Positions 53,145 through 60,546 of a DNA stretch of 64,000 nt are shown here, in pieces. The stretch comes from CAZQQU01 sp964595625 (lineage in GTDB: Bacteria > Bacteroidota > Bacteroidia > Flavobacteriales > Flavobacteriaceae): contig CAZQQU010000002.1 in NCBI GenBank assembly GCA_964595625.1, positions 124,001 to 188,000 on the forward strand, written 5' to 3'. The first letter of the stretch is position 1. The number at the start of each line of letters is the position of its first letter. Under the pieces are notes generated by a model that was not told where the DNA came from, searched no databases, and worked only from the letters and a program-made list of their open reading frames with translations. The position numbers were made by a program, and so were the translations under genes.

Positions 53145-53302
53145 TTCGTCATTTTATTTGGTGCAAAATTGGTAATTATATCAGGAATAGCTGTTATGGA
53201 ATTTTGTAAATGATTTGTAAGATTTATAATTTTCATTTGTCTGTGTATAAAGTTTCTTTGTTGTGCGGTTGTCTGTCTTGCCTGACTGCTAACTTCCGAG
53301 TT
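53145..53302 (-). other. Cassette leader region
   Basis: Holds the putative cassette boundary GTTAGC (minus 53293-53288) and the likely promoter of the cassette genes. The minus strand has CAATTTTG about 20 bases before the ATG, one base off the TAnnTTTG box. The long minus-strand frame through this region crosses the boundary and the terminator and is not credible as a gene. Confidence 0.4.
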
Positions 53303-53331
53303 TATATAAAAAAAGTGGTAATACACCACTT
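53303..53331 (-). terminator. Intrinsic terminator of the MORN gene
   Basis: On the minus strand AAGTGGT-GTATT-ACCACTT is followed by six T. It lies 148 bases after the MORN gene stop and ten bases before the cassette boundary. Confidence 0.7.
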
Positions 53332-53478
53332 GTTGTTTTGGGGTTAGTACGTAGAGGTAGGCATCAATACAAAAAGTGCTGTAACTATTTTTCCGTAGGG
53401 AAACCAAAAAAGGTTGAAAAACAGTTACAGCACGAAAGTTATCGAAAGATAGGGTGGAAGTTAATTAACTTACTGGTT

Positions 53479-54273
53479 TTAATATTCTTTTACTAAAACG
53501 CCTTTTTTCCACTCACCAATCTGCTGCTCGTAATTCTTGTCGTGAAAATATCCTTTACCGTCAAATTTTCCATTTTTCCACTCGCCACCATAATACCCAC
53601 CTTGATCATAAAAATACCTTCCTTGACCGTGCATTTCTCCTTTTTCGTTAAACATGCCTTTATAGAGGTCACCATTGGAAAAAGAATAAGAACCTAAGTG
53701 CATGACTCCATTTTTAAAAAACCCAGTATAAAGATCTCCATTTTCCCATTTGTACTGGCCGTAACCGTCTTGGCAGTCTCCTGCTTTACAGCCATAATCT
53801 TTGTAGTGATTTGTAAAATCGTACACATCTGTTAGCGTGTGATTCACGTAGTATCCTTGACTCCATTCATCGTTTTCAACTTGCTCACCGAGCCCGTTAG
53901 CCATACCATCAGCATACATGCCGGCAACAATTTTCCCACTACTATTTTCGTAAGAGCCATAGCCCTCTAGCATATTATTTTTAAAAAAACCTATGTAGGT
54001 ACCTTCGGTATTCCATGAGTATAATCCGTAACCTTCGCGATTGCCATTTACCCAAAATCCTTCGTAATATCCATTATCAAAAATCCATTTTCCCCAGCCG
54101 TTGACACAGTCACCATATTCACAAATTTGAACTTTAGAGGTGTTTTCGGACTTAGTAGTTTGTTGTACCGGAAGGGGCTTATTGCTGTTTGTCGATTGGG
54201 TAGTACCCACTCGGGCCTGACTCCAAACAGACATACTTACAAAAAAAATCAAAAAAGAAACTATAGTTTTCAT
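53479..54273 (-). CDS. Secreted MORN-repeat protein
   Basis: 264 residues. A signal peptide (TIVSFLIFFVSMSVWS) is followed by a polar linker and about eight MORN-type repeats (for example YEGFWVNGNREGYGLYSW and YKGMFNEKGEMHGQGRYF) from about residue 55 to the end. Cys pairs near QICEYGDC and YGCKAGDC flank the first block. MORN repeats mediate protein or lipid contacts; the target here is unknown. Confidence 0.88.
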   Translation of the reverse strand: MKTIVSFLIFFVSMSVWSQARVGTTQSTNSNKPLPVQQTTKSENTSKVQICEYGDCVNGWGKWIFDNGYYEGFWVNGNREGYGLYSWNTEGTYIGFFKNNMLEGYGSYENSSGKIVAGMYADGMANGLGEQVENDEWSQGYYVNHTLTDVYDFTNHYKDYGCKAGDCQDGYGQYKWENGDLYTGFFKNGVMHLGSYSFSNGDLYKGMFNEKGEMHGQGRYFYDQGGYYGGEWKNGKFDGKGYFHDKNYEQQIGEWKKGVLVKEY

Positions 54274-54385
54274 GTTTTTAATTGGTTTATTTAAGTTTTA
54301 AGCCTGCTAATTTATAAACAGATTTTTAATAATAGTTTTTTATTGGTAAGAAAATTTCAAAGAAATATTAAAAAGCTGAGATTTT

Positions 54386-54439
54386 AAATAGTTAAAACTA
54401 TTTTTATTGAATGTAAGAACTCCGGCTTTAAGCCGGAGT
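54386..54439. repeat. Two tandem hairpins
   Basis: AAATAGTT-AA-AACTATTT at about 54386-54403 and ACTCCGGCTT-T-AAGCCGGAGT at 54419-54439. They lie in the 268-base gap after the lipoprotein gene. Neither has a clean T-run on the minus strand; they may be weak terminators. Confidence 0.4.
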
Positions 54440-54541
54440 AAATAATCCTAATTTCATCCCCATAAATTTAGGATTGATTGACAAAATACAAGTATTGAAA
54501 TCTAAGTTTATAATAAGAATTAGGTAATCACTTCAATACTT

Positions 54542-55048
54542 TTAGTTTTCCAGATTTGCTCTAAATTTCCCCTCAGTGATGGATTTGGTAGATTCATCTT
54601 GGGGGTTAAAACCTACAAATTTAAAAGTGCCTTCTACATGGTTATTGGTTTGCTTGGTCACATTTATTTCCCCGGGTTCAAGTCCCAATTCAGTTAAGAC
54701 ACCATTGGAACTCCACGCACCCATAGGACTCACTTCTACATATTGAATAAGGTTCATGTTTTCGATATGATCACCGGTTTTATAGGATCCTTCTCCGGTA
54801 TAGTTCACGATAGTAAAATTAATCCCACTACCCGAATTGTTAGTTCCTTGAAAGACTAAAATCCCCGAACTAATAGTAGCAGAAATAAAATCGCCGTGCT
54901 CGGATCCACCGGTATAATTGGAGCCGTTAACTTTAGCCGTTAGGTATTCACTGTTTTCTCCGGGCTTGTCTCCGTTGTCATCGCTTTTGCTACACGAGTT
55001 GATAGTCAATACGCCAAGTAGTAAAATAGAAAAAAATACTGTTTTCAT
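54542..55048 (-). CDS. Lipoprotein of unknown function
   Basis: 168 residues. Lipoprotein signal with lipobox TINSC at about residue 19, followed by an acidic, disorder-prone SKSDDNGDKPGENS and a beta-rich domain (YLTAKVNGSNY, VEGTFKFVGFNP, ITEGKFRANLEN). The pattern resembles the DUF6252-like lipoproteins common in flavobacteria; this is a weak match. Single-gene unit, outer-membrane attached presumably. Confidence 0.75.
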   Translation of the reverse strand: MKTVFFSILLLGVLTINSCSKSDDNGDKPGENSEYLTAKVNGSNYTGGSEHGDFISATISSGILVFQGTNNSGSGINFTIVNYTGEGSYKTGDHIENMNLIQYVEVSPMGAWSSNGVLTELGLEPGEINVTKQTNNHVEGTFKFVGFNPQDESTKSITEGKFRANLEN

Positions 55049-55151
55049 AAGTAGGTTTTTGGTGGTTTTATTTTTTCCCTTACCGGAAAAAATACTGAGA
55101 CAAAATTAAGAGGTGATTTTACAAAATCAATAGGGCATTTGCCGTATTTTT

Positions 55152-56108
55152 TTAAAATTTGAATTGGGGATACTTTTCTTGCAGTTTTTTGATTTGATGA
55201 TGAAGTTGGTTGAGAAACTCTTGATGCGATTCGCTTTTTTCATCAAAGGGTCTGTGTGCCAGGGATTTTTGAATTTTTGCCACCTCATTCATGACCGTTT
55301 GGGCTTCGGTAGCGATACAGCTTTCAACAAATCTTTTCCAGATATATTCAATCGCAGTGGCGTTGGGGTGTATCATATCCTCAGCATAAAACCGATAATC
55401 TCTCAGCTCGTCATGAACCAATTCATAAGCCGGAAAATAATAGACGCTACTTGCATAGGTATTGTCTTGTAGTAATTGATAGATTGCGGTGATAAGTTGA
55501 GCTTTACTGACTTGGTTTTCTACAAAACCGTCTTTGAGATGCCGGACCGGTGAAACGGTCAAGATTATTTTTATAGCGGGTTGTAACAGCTGAAGTTGGC
55601 CAATGAGTTGTTGGAGTAAACCGGTTATTGAATCGGCTAAAATTAGTTCTTTATCAAATTCAGTCTGGGGTACTTTGTGGCAATTAGCCACCCATTGCCC
55701 GGTTTTTTTATAGCGATATCCCCAAGCGGTACCTAAGGTAATTACCACATGGGTAACTGTAGAAATTCGTTGGTGCCAGTGAACGACCAGCTGATTTAAG
55801 TTATCTAACAATCTATTTTTGTCGGAATGACTCCATTGCGAATGTACCTCCCACCCATGCCATTTGCCCAAGTGAAAAAAAAGTTCGTTTTCAGTCCATG
55901 GGGTTCCGGCACAAATACGGTTAAAAAATTGAGCGATGGCCCAGGGGTGAAAAAGTATCCCGGCCGGGTTGATGGCCGTATTCCATTGGTGATACTGAAG
56001 TTGGGCTCCCATATGATTCGCAAAGCATGAACCCACTAACAATATCTGGGCATCATAATCAATTGTAAATGGCGCTGACGGGATGGTTACCGGGGTACGA
56101 AAATTCAA
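55152..56108 (-). CDS. GSCFA domain protein
   Basis: 318 residues. The name-giving motif is VGSCFANHMG near residue 26, the block-I Ser of an SGNH-type fold. INPAGILFHPW and a C-terminal DMIHPNATAIEYIWKRF (D-x-x-H-like motif) follow. Probably a hydrolase or acyltransferase of unknown substrate, found almost only in Bacteroidota and some proteobacteria. No signal peptide. It is divergent from lemA. Confidence 0.92.
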   Translation of the reverse strand: MNFRTPVTIPSAPFTIDYDAQILLVGSCFANHMGAQLQYHQWNTAINPAGILFHPWAIAQFFNRICAGTPWTENELFFHLGKWHGWEVHSQWSHSDKNRLLDNLNQLVVHWHQRISTVTHVVITLGTAWGYRYKKTGQWVANCHKVPQTEFDKELILADSITGLLQQLIGQLQLLQPAIKIILTVSPVRHLKDGFVENQVSKAQLITAIYQLLQDNTYASSVYYFPAYELVHDELRDYRFYAEDMIHPNATAIEYIWKRFVESCIATEAQTVMNEVAKIQKSLAHRPFDEKSESHQEFLNQLHHQIKKLQEKYPQFKF

Positions 56109-56218
56109 AATTGGACAGGTTTAAACAGGCTGGGTAAAAATATAAAATTATCCTGCATTTATTCCTCTACTATTTTGGGTAGGCATAAAAAAAAGTATTT
56201 AAAAACTTAAAATTCTAT

Positions 56219-56226
56219 TATCTTTG
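56219..56226 (+). promoter_or_regulatory. Bacteroidota -7 box for lemA-M48-gap2
   Basis: TATCTTTG, an exact TAnnTTTG, 27 bases before the lemA ATG. Confidence 0.6.
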
Positions 56227-56252
56227 ACAAACTAATTATAAAACGTTAAAAA

Positions 56253-56813
56253 ATGTCTTGGTTAATTATACTTGGAATTGTAGTAGTAGTTGGGTTTTGG
56301 ATCGCTGCTATGTACAACAATTTGGTGGCCCTTCGCAACAATCGCGAAAATGCCTTTGCAGATATTGATGTGCAATTAAAACAACGTCATGATTTAATCC
56401 CACAATTAGTTAGTGCCGTAAAGGGCTATATGAACCATGAGCGGGGTACCCTGGAAGCGGTTACGGCAGCTCGTACACGAGCTATGGGAGCCACTACCAT
56501 CAATGAGAAAATTGAAGCGGAGCAACAACTGTCTTCGGCCATCAGAGGGTTGAATGTACAAATTGAGGCTTACCCCGATTTAAAAGCCAGTGCCAATTTT
56601 ATGCAATTGCAAACCGAGATGTCAGACATTGAAAATAAATTGGCCGCTGTCAGAAGATATTTTAACAGTGCTACCAAAGAATTAAATACAGCGGTACAAC
56701 GTTTTCCTAATAATATATTCGCCGGTATGTTTGGATTTAAAACCGAACCTTTCTTTGATCTAGGCGAATCCCAAAGACAACAATTAGATAAAGCACCGGA
56801 GGTTAATTTTTAA
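56253..56813 (+). CDS. lemA: LemA family protein
   Basis: 186 residues. One N-terminal membrane helix (LIILGIVVVVGFWIAAMY) is followed by a helical LemA domain with YNNLVALRNNRENAFADIDVQLKQRHDLIPQL. The domain faces the periplasm or cell exterior. Role unknown; a LemA and M48 metallopeptidase pair is common. The peptidase gene follows after three bases. Confidence 0.95.
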   Translation: MSWLIILGIVVVVGFWIAAMYNNLVALRNNRENAFADIDVQLKQRHDLIPQLVSAVKGYMNHERGTLEAVTAARTRAMGATTINEKIEAEQQLSSAIRGLNVQIEAYPDLKASANFMQLQTEMSDIENKLAAVRRYFNSATKELNTAVQRFPNNIFAGMFGFKTEPFFDLGESQRQQLDKAPEVNF

Positions 56814-56816
56814 GCC

Positions 56817-57761
56817 GTGAAGTATGTAGGGTTACAATCTCAAATACGCAGAAACAATAGAAAATCTGTGTTGTTGCTGATTGCTTTTCCTGTTTTGCTG
56901 TTAGCATCCATTTTTGCGGTATTGTACTTTATCAGCTTTGACTCTTACGGTAATCCCGATATGGATACCACTATGAGTTTATTTACTAACGTGACTCCCG
57001 TGGTGCTGATAGCAGTAGGTATTTGGTTTTTGATAGCCTATTTTGCGCATTCCAAAATGATTGCATTGGCCACCGGTGCCAAGCCCTTAGAACGCCGAGA
57101 AAACATCAGAGTCTATAACCTAGTCGAAAATTTATGTATGAGCGTGGGTATGCCTATGCCGCGCGTAGAAATTATTGAAAGCCCGGCACTGAATGCTTAC
57201 GCCAGTGGTTTAAAACAAAAAGATTATACAGTGACCTTGACTCGAGGTATTATTGAGCAACTCAATGACGAGGAGTTAGAAGGGGTCATAGCTCACGAAC
57301 TGATGCACATTCGCAATCGCGATGTACGCTTATTAGTGATTAGCATCATTTTTGTCGGCATTTTTTCTTTTATCATGCAAGTTGCTTTCCGGAGTGTTTT
57401 ATACGGTGGTGGTCGGAGCCGAAATAATCGGGATTCGGGTAAACTGATTCTTGTTATTTTGGTGGTGGCCGCTCTCGCTTACTTCTTTTCGTTACTGTTT
57501 AAGTTTTCCCTAAGTCGAAAACGAGAGTTTATGGCCGATAGTGGAGCTGCTGAAATGACTCGCAAGCCTTGGGCTTTGGCTTCTGCTTTACGCAAAATTT
57601 CGGGCAACCATCATGTGAAAGTTAAAAGTGAAGACGTACAACAAATGTTTATAGAGAATGCTCCTAAAAATACCCGTGCCGGACTAGGAGGCGGATTGGG
57701 ATCCTTGTTTTCCACCCACCCACCCATCGAAAAGCGCATTCAATTTTTAGAGCAGGTTTAA
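56817..57761 (+). CDS. M48-family membrane metallopeptidase (HtpX-like)
   Basis: 314 residues, GTG start. Two helices at the N-terminus and two around 170-230 surround the zinc-binding HELMH motif (VIAHELMHIRNRD, near residue 161). The third ligand is in FMADSGAAEMTRKP (Glu-type). The C-terminal STHPPIEKRI is canonical for HtpX. It degrades membrane or misfolded proteins. Coupled to lemA; gap2 begins 11 bases later. Confidence 0.93.
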   Translation: MKYVGLQSQIRRNNRKSVLLLIAFPVLLLASIFAVLYFISFDSYGNPDMDTTMSLFTNVTPVVLIAVGIWFLIAYFAHSKMIALATGAKPLERRENIRVYNLVENLCMSVGMPMPRVEIIESPALNAYASGLKQKDYTVTLTRGIIEQLNDEELEGVIAHELMHIRNRDVRLLVISIIFVGIFSFIMQVAFRSVLYGGGRSRNNRDSGKLILVILVVAALAYFFSLLFKFSLSRKREFMADSGAAEMTRKPWALASALRKISGNHHVKVKSEDVQQMFIENAPKNTRAGLGGGLGSLFSTHPPIEKRIQFLEQV

Positions 57762-57771
57762 TCCAAGCAGT

Positions 57772-58758
57772 ATGAAAATTAAAGTTGGAATCAATGGATT
57801 TGGGCGAATTGGCCGCACCCTGTTTCGTTTGTTAATCAATCATCCTACCCTAGAGGTGACGGCTATCAATGACTTGGCAGACGCCAAAACCTTAGCTCAC
57901 TTGTTGAAATACGACAGCATACACGGGGTACTTCCACAGCAGGTGTATGCCGATGAAAACCACATCTATGTAGCGGATAAAAAAATTCCGGTCTATCAAG
58001 TAGCCACCATTGCACAAATTCCTTGGCAACAAGTAGATATAGTAGTGGAAGCTACCGGAAAATTTAAAACTACCCAATTGCTTCAGCAACATATCCGCAA
58101 CGGAGTAAAAAAGGTGATTTTAAGTGTTCCACCGGTCGAGGATAGTATCAAAACCGTGGTACTGGGTGTAAACGACCACCTGATTGATGGTTCGGAAATT
58201 ATACTGTCTAATGCCTCCTGTACGACCAACAATGCGGCTCCCATGCTGAAAGTTATTGACGATTTATGTGGTATAGAGCAAGCATATATCACTACCGTAC
58301 ATTCATATACTACCGATCAAAGTTTGCACGACCAACCCCATCGAGATTTACGTCGGGCACGGGCAGCCTCTCAATCGATTGTACCCACCACTACCGGGGC
58401 TGCTAAGGCACTTACCAAAGTGTTTCCTCATCTGTCGGAAGTGATTGGGGGATGCGGTATCCGAGTGCCTGTAGCCAATGGTTCTTTAACCGACTTAACT
58501 TTACACGTGGTGCGAGATACCTCTATTCAAGAAATTAATCAAGCATTTAAAACAGCTTCTGAAACCTATTTGCAGGGCATTTTAGAATATACCGAAGATC
58601 CCATTGTATCGATTGATATTATTAACAACACTCATTCATGTGTATTTGATTCACTGATGACCTCAGTGATAGGAAAATTTGTGAAAATTATTGGTTGGTA
58701 TGATAATGAAACGGGGTATTCTTCCCGCTTAATCGATTTAATTGTCCGGGTTGGGTAG
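57772..58758 (+). CDS. Glyceraldehyde-3-phosphate dehydrogenase, type I (copy 2)
   Basis: 328 residues. NAD-binding start INGFGRIGRTLFR, catalytic Cys in SNASCTTNNAAPM, TVHSYTTDQ and WYDNETGYS. The block after the Cys differs from copy 1 (TTNCLAPL), and the active-site region resembles a distinct GAPDH subgroup. It may be used in gluconeogenesis or under other conditions. It is co-transcribed with the lemA-M48 pair, which is an unrelated combination. Confidence 0.9.
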   Translation: MKIKVGINGFGRIGRTLFRLLINHPTLEVTAINDLADAKTLAHLLKYDSIHGVLPQQVYADENHIYVADKKIPVYQVATIAQIPWQQVDIVVEATGKFKTTQLLQQHIRNGVKKVILSVPPVEDSIKTVVLGVNDHLIDGSEIILSNASCTTNNAAPMLKVIDDLCGIEQAYITTVHSYTTDQSLHDQPHRDLRRARAASQSIVPTTTGAAKALTKVFPHLSEVIGGCGIRVPVANGSLTDLTLHVVRDTSIQEINQAFKTASETYLQGILEYTEDPIVSIDIINNTHSCVFDSLMTSVIGKFVKIIGWYDNETGYSSRLIDLIVRVG

Positions 58759-58916
58759 TTATTTGGTTCAATAGATGGTGCGCGGTTGCTGTGAAGTTTG
58801 GATTTTTAAAATCTTGGTGTTTTGATAGCTATTCGTTTTAAAAGAAGCTTAATTTACCCCCTAGATTCAATCTATTTAATTATCAGTGGGGAAGTCAATC
58901 AGTAAATTTAAATTAA
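58759..58916. other. Spacer, no gene seen
   Basis: AT-rich, no supported frame. It holds a small palindrome TAGATTCAATCTA near 58862-58874. The decayed RHS locus starts right of it. Confidence 0.4.
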
Positions 58917-59084
58917 AAATATAACTTAGCTTACTGTCCGGTTTTTGGGGGGAATTATAAAATTGCTTATAAATTATTTCCAGGTTCTACTCCTGATGTA
59001 TCAAAACAAGCAGAAGATATTTTGCGGGCAACTACAAAAACTGTTATACCAAACATTATAGAGGGAATTTTTAAATCTCATTAA
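58917..59084 (+). pseudogene. 3' fragment of a gene, toxin-tail-like remnant
   Basis: A 55-codon open stretch (no start codon inside) ending TAA at 59082-59084, with protein-like composition (for example CPVFGGNYKIAYKLFPGS and an amphipathic TPDVSKQAEDILRATTK). It is followed after eight bases by a small membrane protein gene and then by an RHS-core fragment. In polymorphic toxin loci this is the position of a toxin C-terminus, immunity gene and displaced RHS tail. I do not recognise the toxin family. Confidence 0.4.
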
Positions 59085-59092
59085 TATAGTAT

Positions 59093-59299
59093 ATGGAAGA
59101 TTTATATTACAGTGTGGGATGGTTTATATTATTTGTACTAATGGTTATAGACCTTATATATTGGAGAAAAAAGAAAATTAAAGTATATGGAAGTTTTAAA
59201 TTACGCTCTGATGATATTATAACGATAGGAAGAACTATTGCTATTGCTATTGTTTCTATATTTGGTGCCATTATATTTTTTTTGAAATATAATAATTAA
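59093..59299 (+). CDS. Small two-helix membrane protein, possible immunity protein
   Basis: 68 residues. Two hydrophobic helices (about 6-24, WFILFVLMVIDLI; about 46-63, IAIAIVSIFGAIIFFL) flank a basic loop (YWRKKKIKVYGS). It starts eight bases after the toxin-tail-like fragment, as immunity genes do. The identification is positional. It could also be a spurious frame in a decayed region. Confidence 0.5.
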   Translation: MEDLYYSVGWFILFVLMVIDLIYWRKKKIKVYGSFKLRSDDIITIGRTIAIAIVSIFGAIIFFLKYNN

Positions 59300-59579
59300 G
59301 GGTAATGGGTCAAATTGGTGCTTAGGTATAATAACCTTTGAAAATGAAAATACAATTGAATATCTTTACGATGCCAGTGGCACCAAGCTCCGAAAGATAG
59401 TAACCGATAACACCACTAGCCCTGCTACTGTGACCACCACCCACTACCTAGACGGTTTTCAGTATATAGACGATAAGCTGGAGTTTTTCCCCACAGCGGA
59501 AGGGTATGTTAGAGTAACGCACTGCGGATATGGTAATACCAAAACGGCCAATCAACTTATATCCTCTTTCAGCAGTTAA
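59300..59579 (+). pseudogene. RHS-repeat core fragment
   Basis: The frame reads IEYLYDASGTKLRKIV, then THYLDGFQYIDDKLEFFPTAEGYV, the Bacteroidota RHS/YD-repeat core consensus, and then departs from it (after AEGYV) to end at TAA 59577-59579. No start codon, no upstream RHS barrel and no shell remain. It is a detached piece of a polymorphic RHS toxin, consistent with a rearranged or decayed toxin cassette. Confidence 0.75.
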
Positions 59580-59782
59580 TCCGTTGCAAAAAAAAGATGA
59601 GTAGTGTATTGATGTTTTTTTAAACTGATTGCTTAAAACAACCAGTTGTCTCTCATAAGTTTAGAAAAAAATAACCAGTTGGGTATCCGACTTATTTTTA
59701 ACTATGAATAGGTAGGATCTCAGTAGATACAGCGCTATTGAGTGCGTTTATGAAGGCGTGCTGCATTTTCTGAAAGAAAACT

Positions 59783-60535
59783 TTAAGGAGTAATTTGCAT
59801 GGCTAATAAGAATTCTTCTTTTTTACTTCGCGAAATACTTACAATATCGTTGTTATTCATAGTGATATAACCACCGTCTGATTTACTGTATTTTTTTACT
59901 TCCCTAAGATTAATCAAATAACTATTGTGAACCCGCATAAAACGGTGATCTGTGAGTAGGTTTTCATATTCTTTTAAGTGCTTACTCACCAAAAGTTTCC
60001 TTTTTCCAGTTAGCACAAAGAGGGTGTACGACCCACTAGCTTCGCAATAAATGATTTCATTAATAGTTACATATTCAAAACCGTCTGAAGTGGCTAAACA
60101 TATTCTAGAATTTTTTGGAAAATGTAAGTTTTGTATCAAGTTTTGCAGTTGCCGGGTATAGTCTTGTTTGTTTTTTATTTTTTTAGCTTTTTCAACAGCT
60201 TGTTGTAATTCTTCAATATCTATAGGCTTGAGCAAGTAGTCTAATGAGCTGAATTTGACTGCTTTAATAGCATATTGGTCAAAAGCTGTAGTGAAAATTA
60301 CTTCAAAATCAACTTCTTCTAATTGGGAAAGAATATCAAATCCGGTTCCCGTTTGCAATTCGATGTCCATAAAAATCAATTCCGGTTTTAGTGTAGATAT
60401 CATTTTAATGGATTCGTTCACAGTTCCTGTTGAACCGATGACCTCTATTCCCACACAGTAAATTTCTATCAGATTTTTTAAGGTTTCTCTACTGTGTTTT
60501 TCGTCATCAATAATTAGAGCTCTTATATTTTTCAT
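59783..60535 (-). CDS. LytTR-family response regulator
   Basis: 250 residues. Receiver (about 3-120): IIDDEKHSRE, phospho-acceptor Asp in ELIFMDIEL, Lys in LLKPID. C-terminal LytTR DNA-binding domain (about 150-248) with IIYCEASGSYTLF, RVHNSYLINLREVKKYSK and GGYITM. It follows two kinase genes (7TM kinase 11 bases upstream, GAF kinase before that) and is the likely output of both. Targets unknown. Confidence 0.94.
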   Translation of the reverse strand: MKNIRALIIDDEKHSRETLKNLIEIYCVGIEVIGSTGTVNESIKMISTLKPELIFMDIELQTGTGFDILSQLEEVDFEVIFTTAFDQYAIKAVKFSSLDYLLKPIDIEELQQAVEKAKKIKNKQDYTRQLQNLIQNLHFPKNSRICLATSDGFEYVTINEIIYCEASGSYTLFVLTGKRKLLVSKHLKEYENLLTDHRFMRVHNSYLINLREVKKYSKSDGGYITMNNNDIVSISRSKKEEFLLAMQITP

Positions 60536-60546
60536 ATAAATTAATT

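Larger units (their letters stand above)
51218..53293 (-). mobile_element. Putative integron-like gene cassette carrying two genes
   Basis: Read on the minus strand, the unit opens with GTTAGC at 53293-53288, runs through two overlapping genes and ends in the attC-like palindrome whose closing core is GTTGTTGC. That is the order of an integron cassette: half-site, gene(s), attC. The left-hand neighbour is the kinase promoter and the right-hand neighbour is the terminator of the MORN gene (53303-53331), so the unit sits exactly between two otherwise complete transcription units. An alternative is an ordinary gene pair with a long 3' hairpin. Confidence 0.45.

Noticed and set aside
53141..53407. 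Minus-strand frame of 88 codons upstream of the saccharopine-dehydrogenase-like gene
   Set aside because: It runs across the terminator hairpin and the putative cassette boundary and overlaps the next gene start; no recognisable domain.
59093..59579. Complete RHS toxin gene
   Set aside because: Only about 80 codons of core-like sequence remain, without start or upstream repeats.
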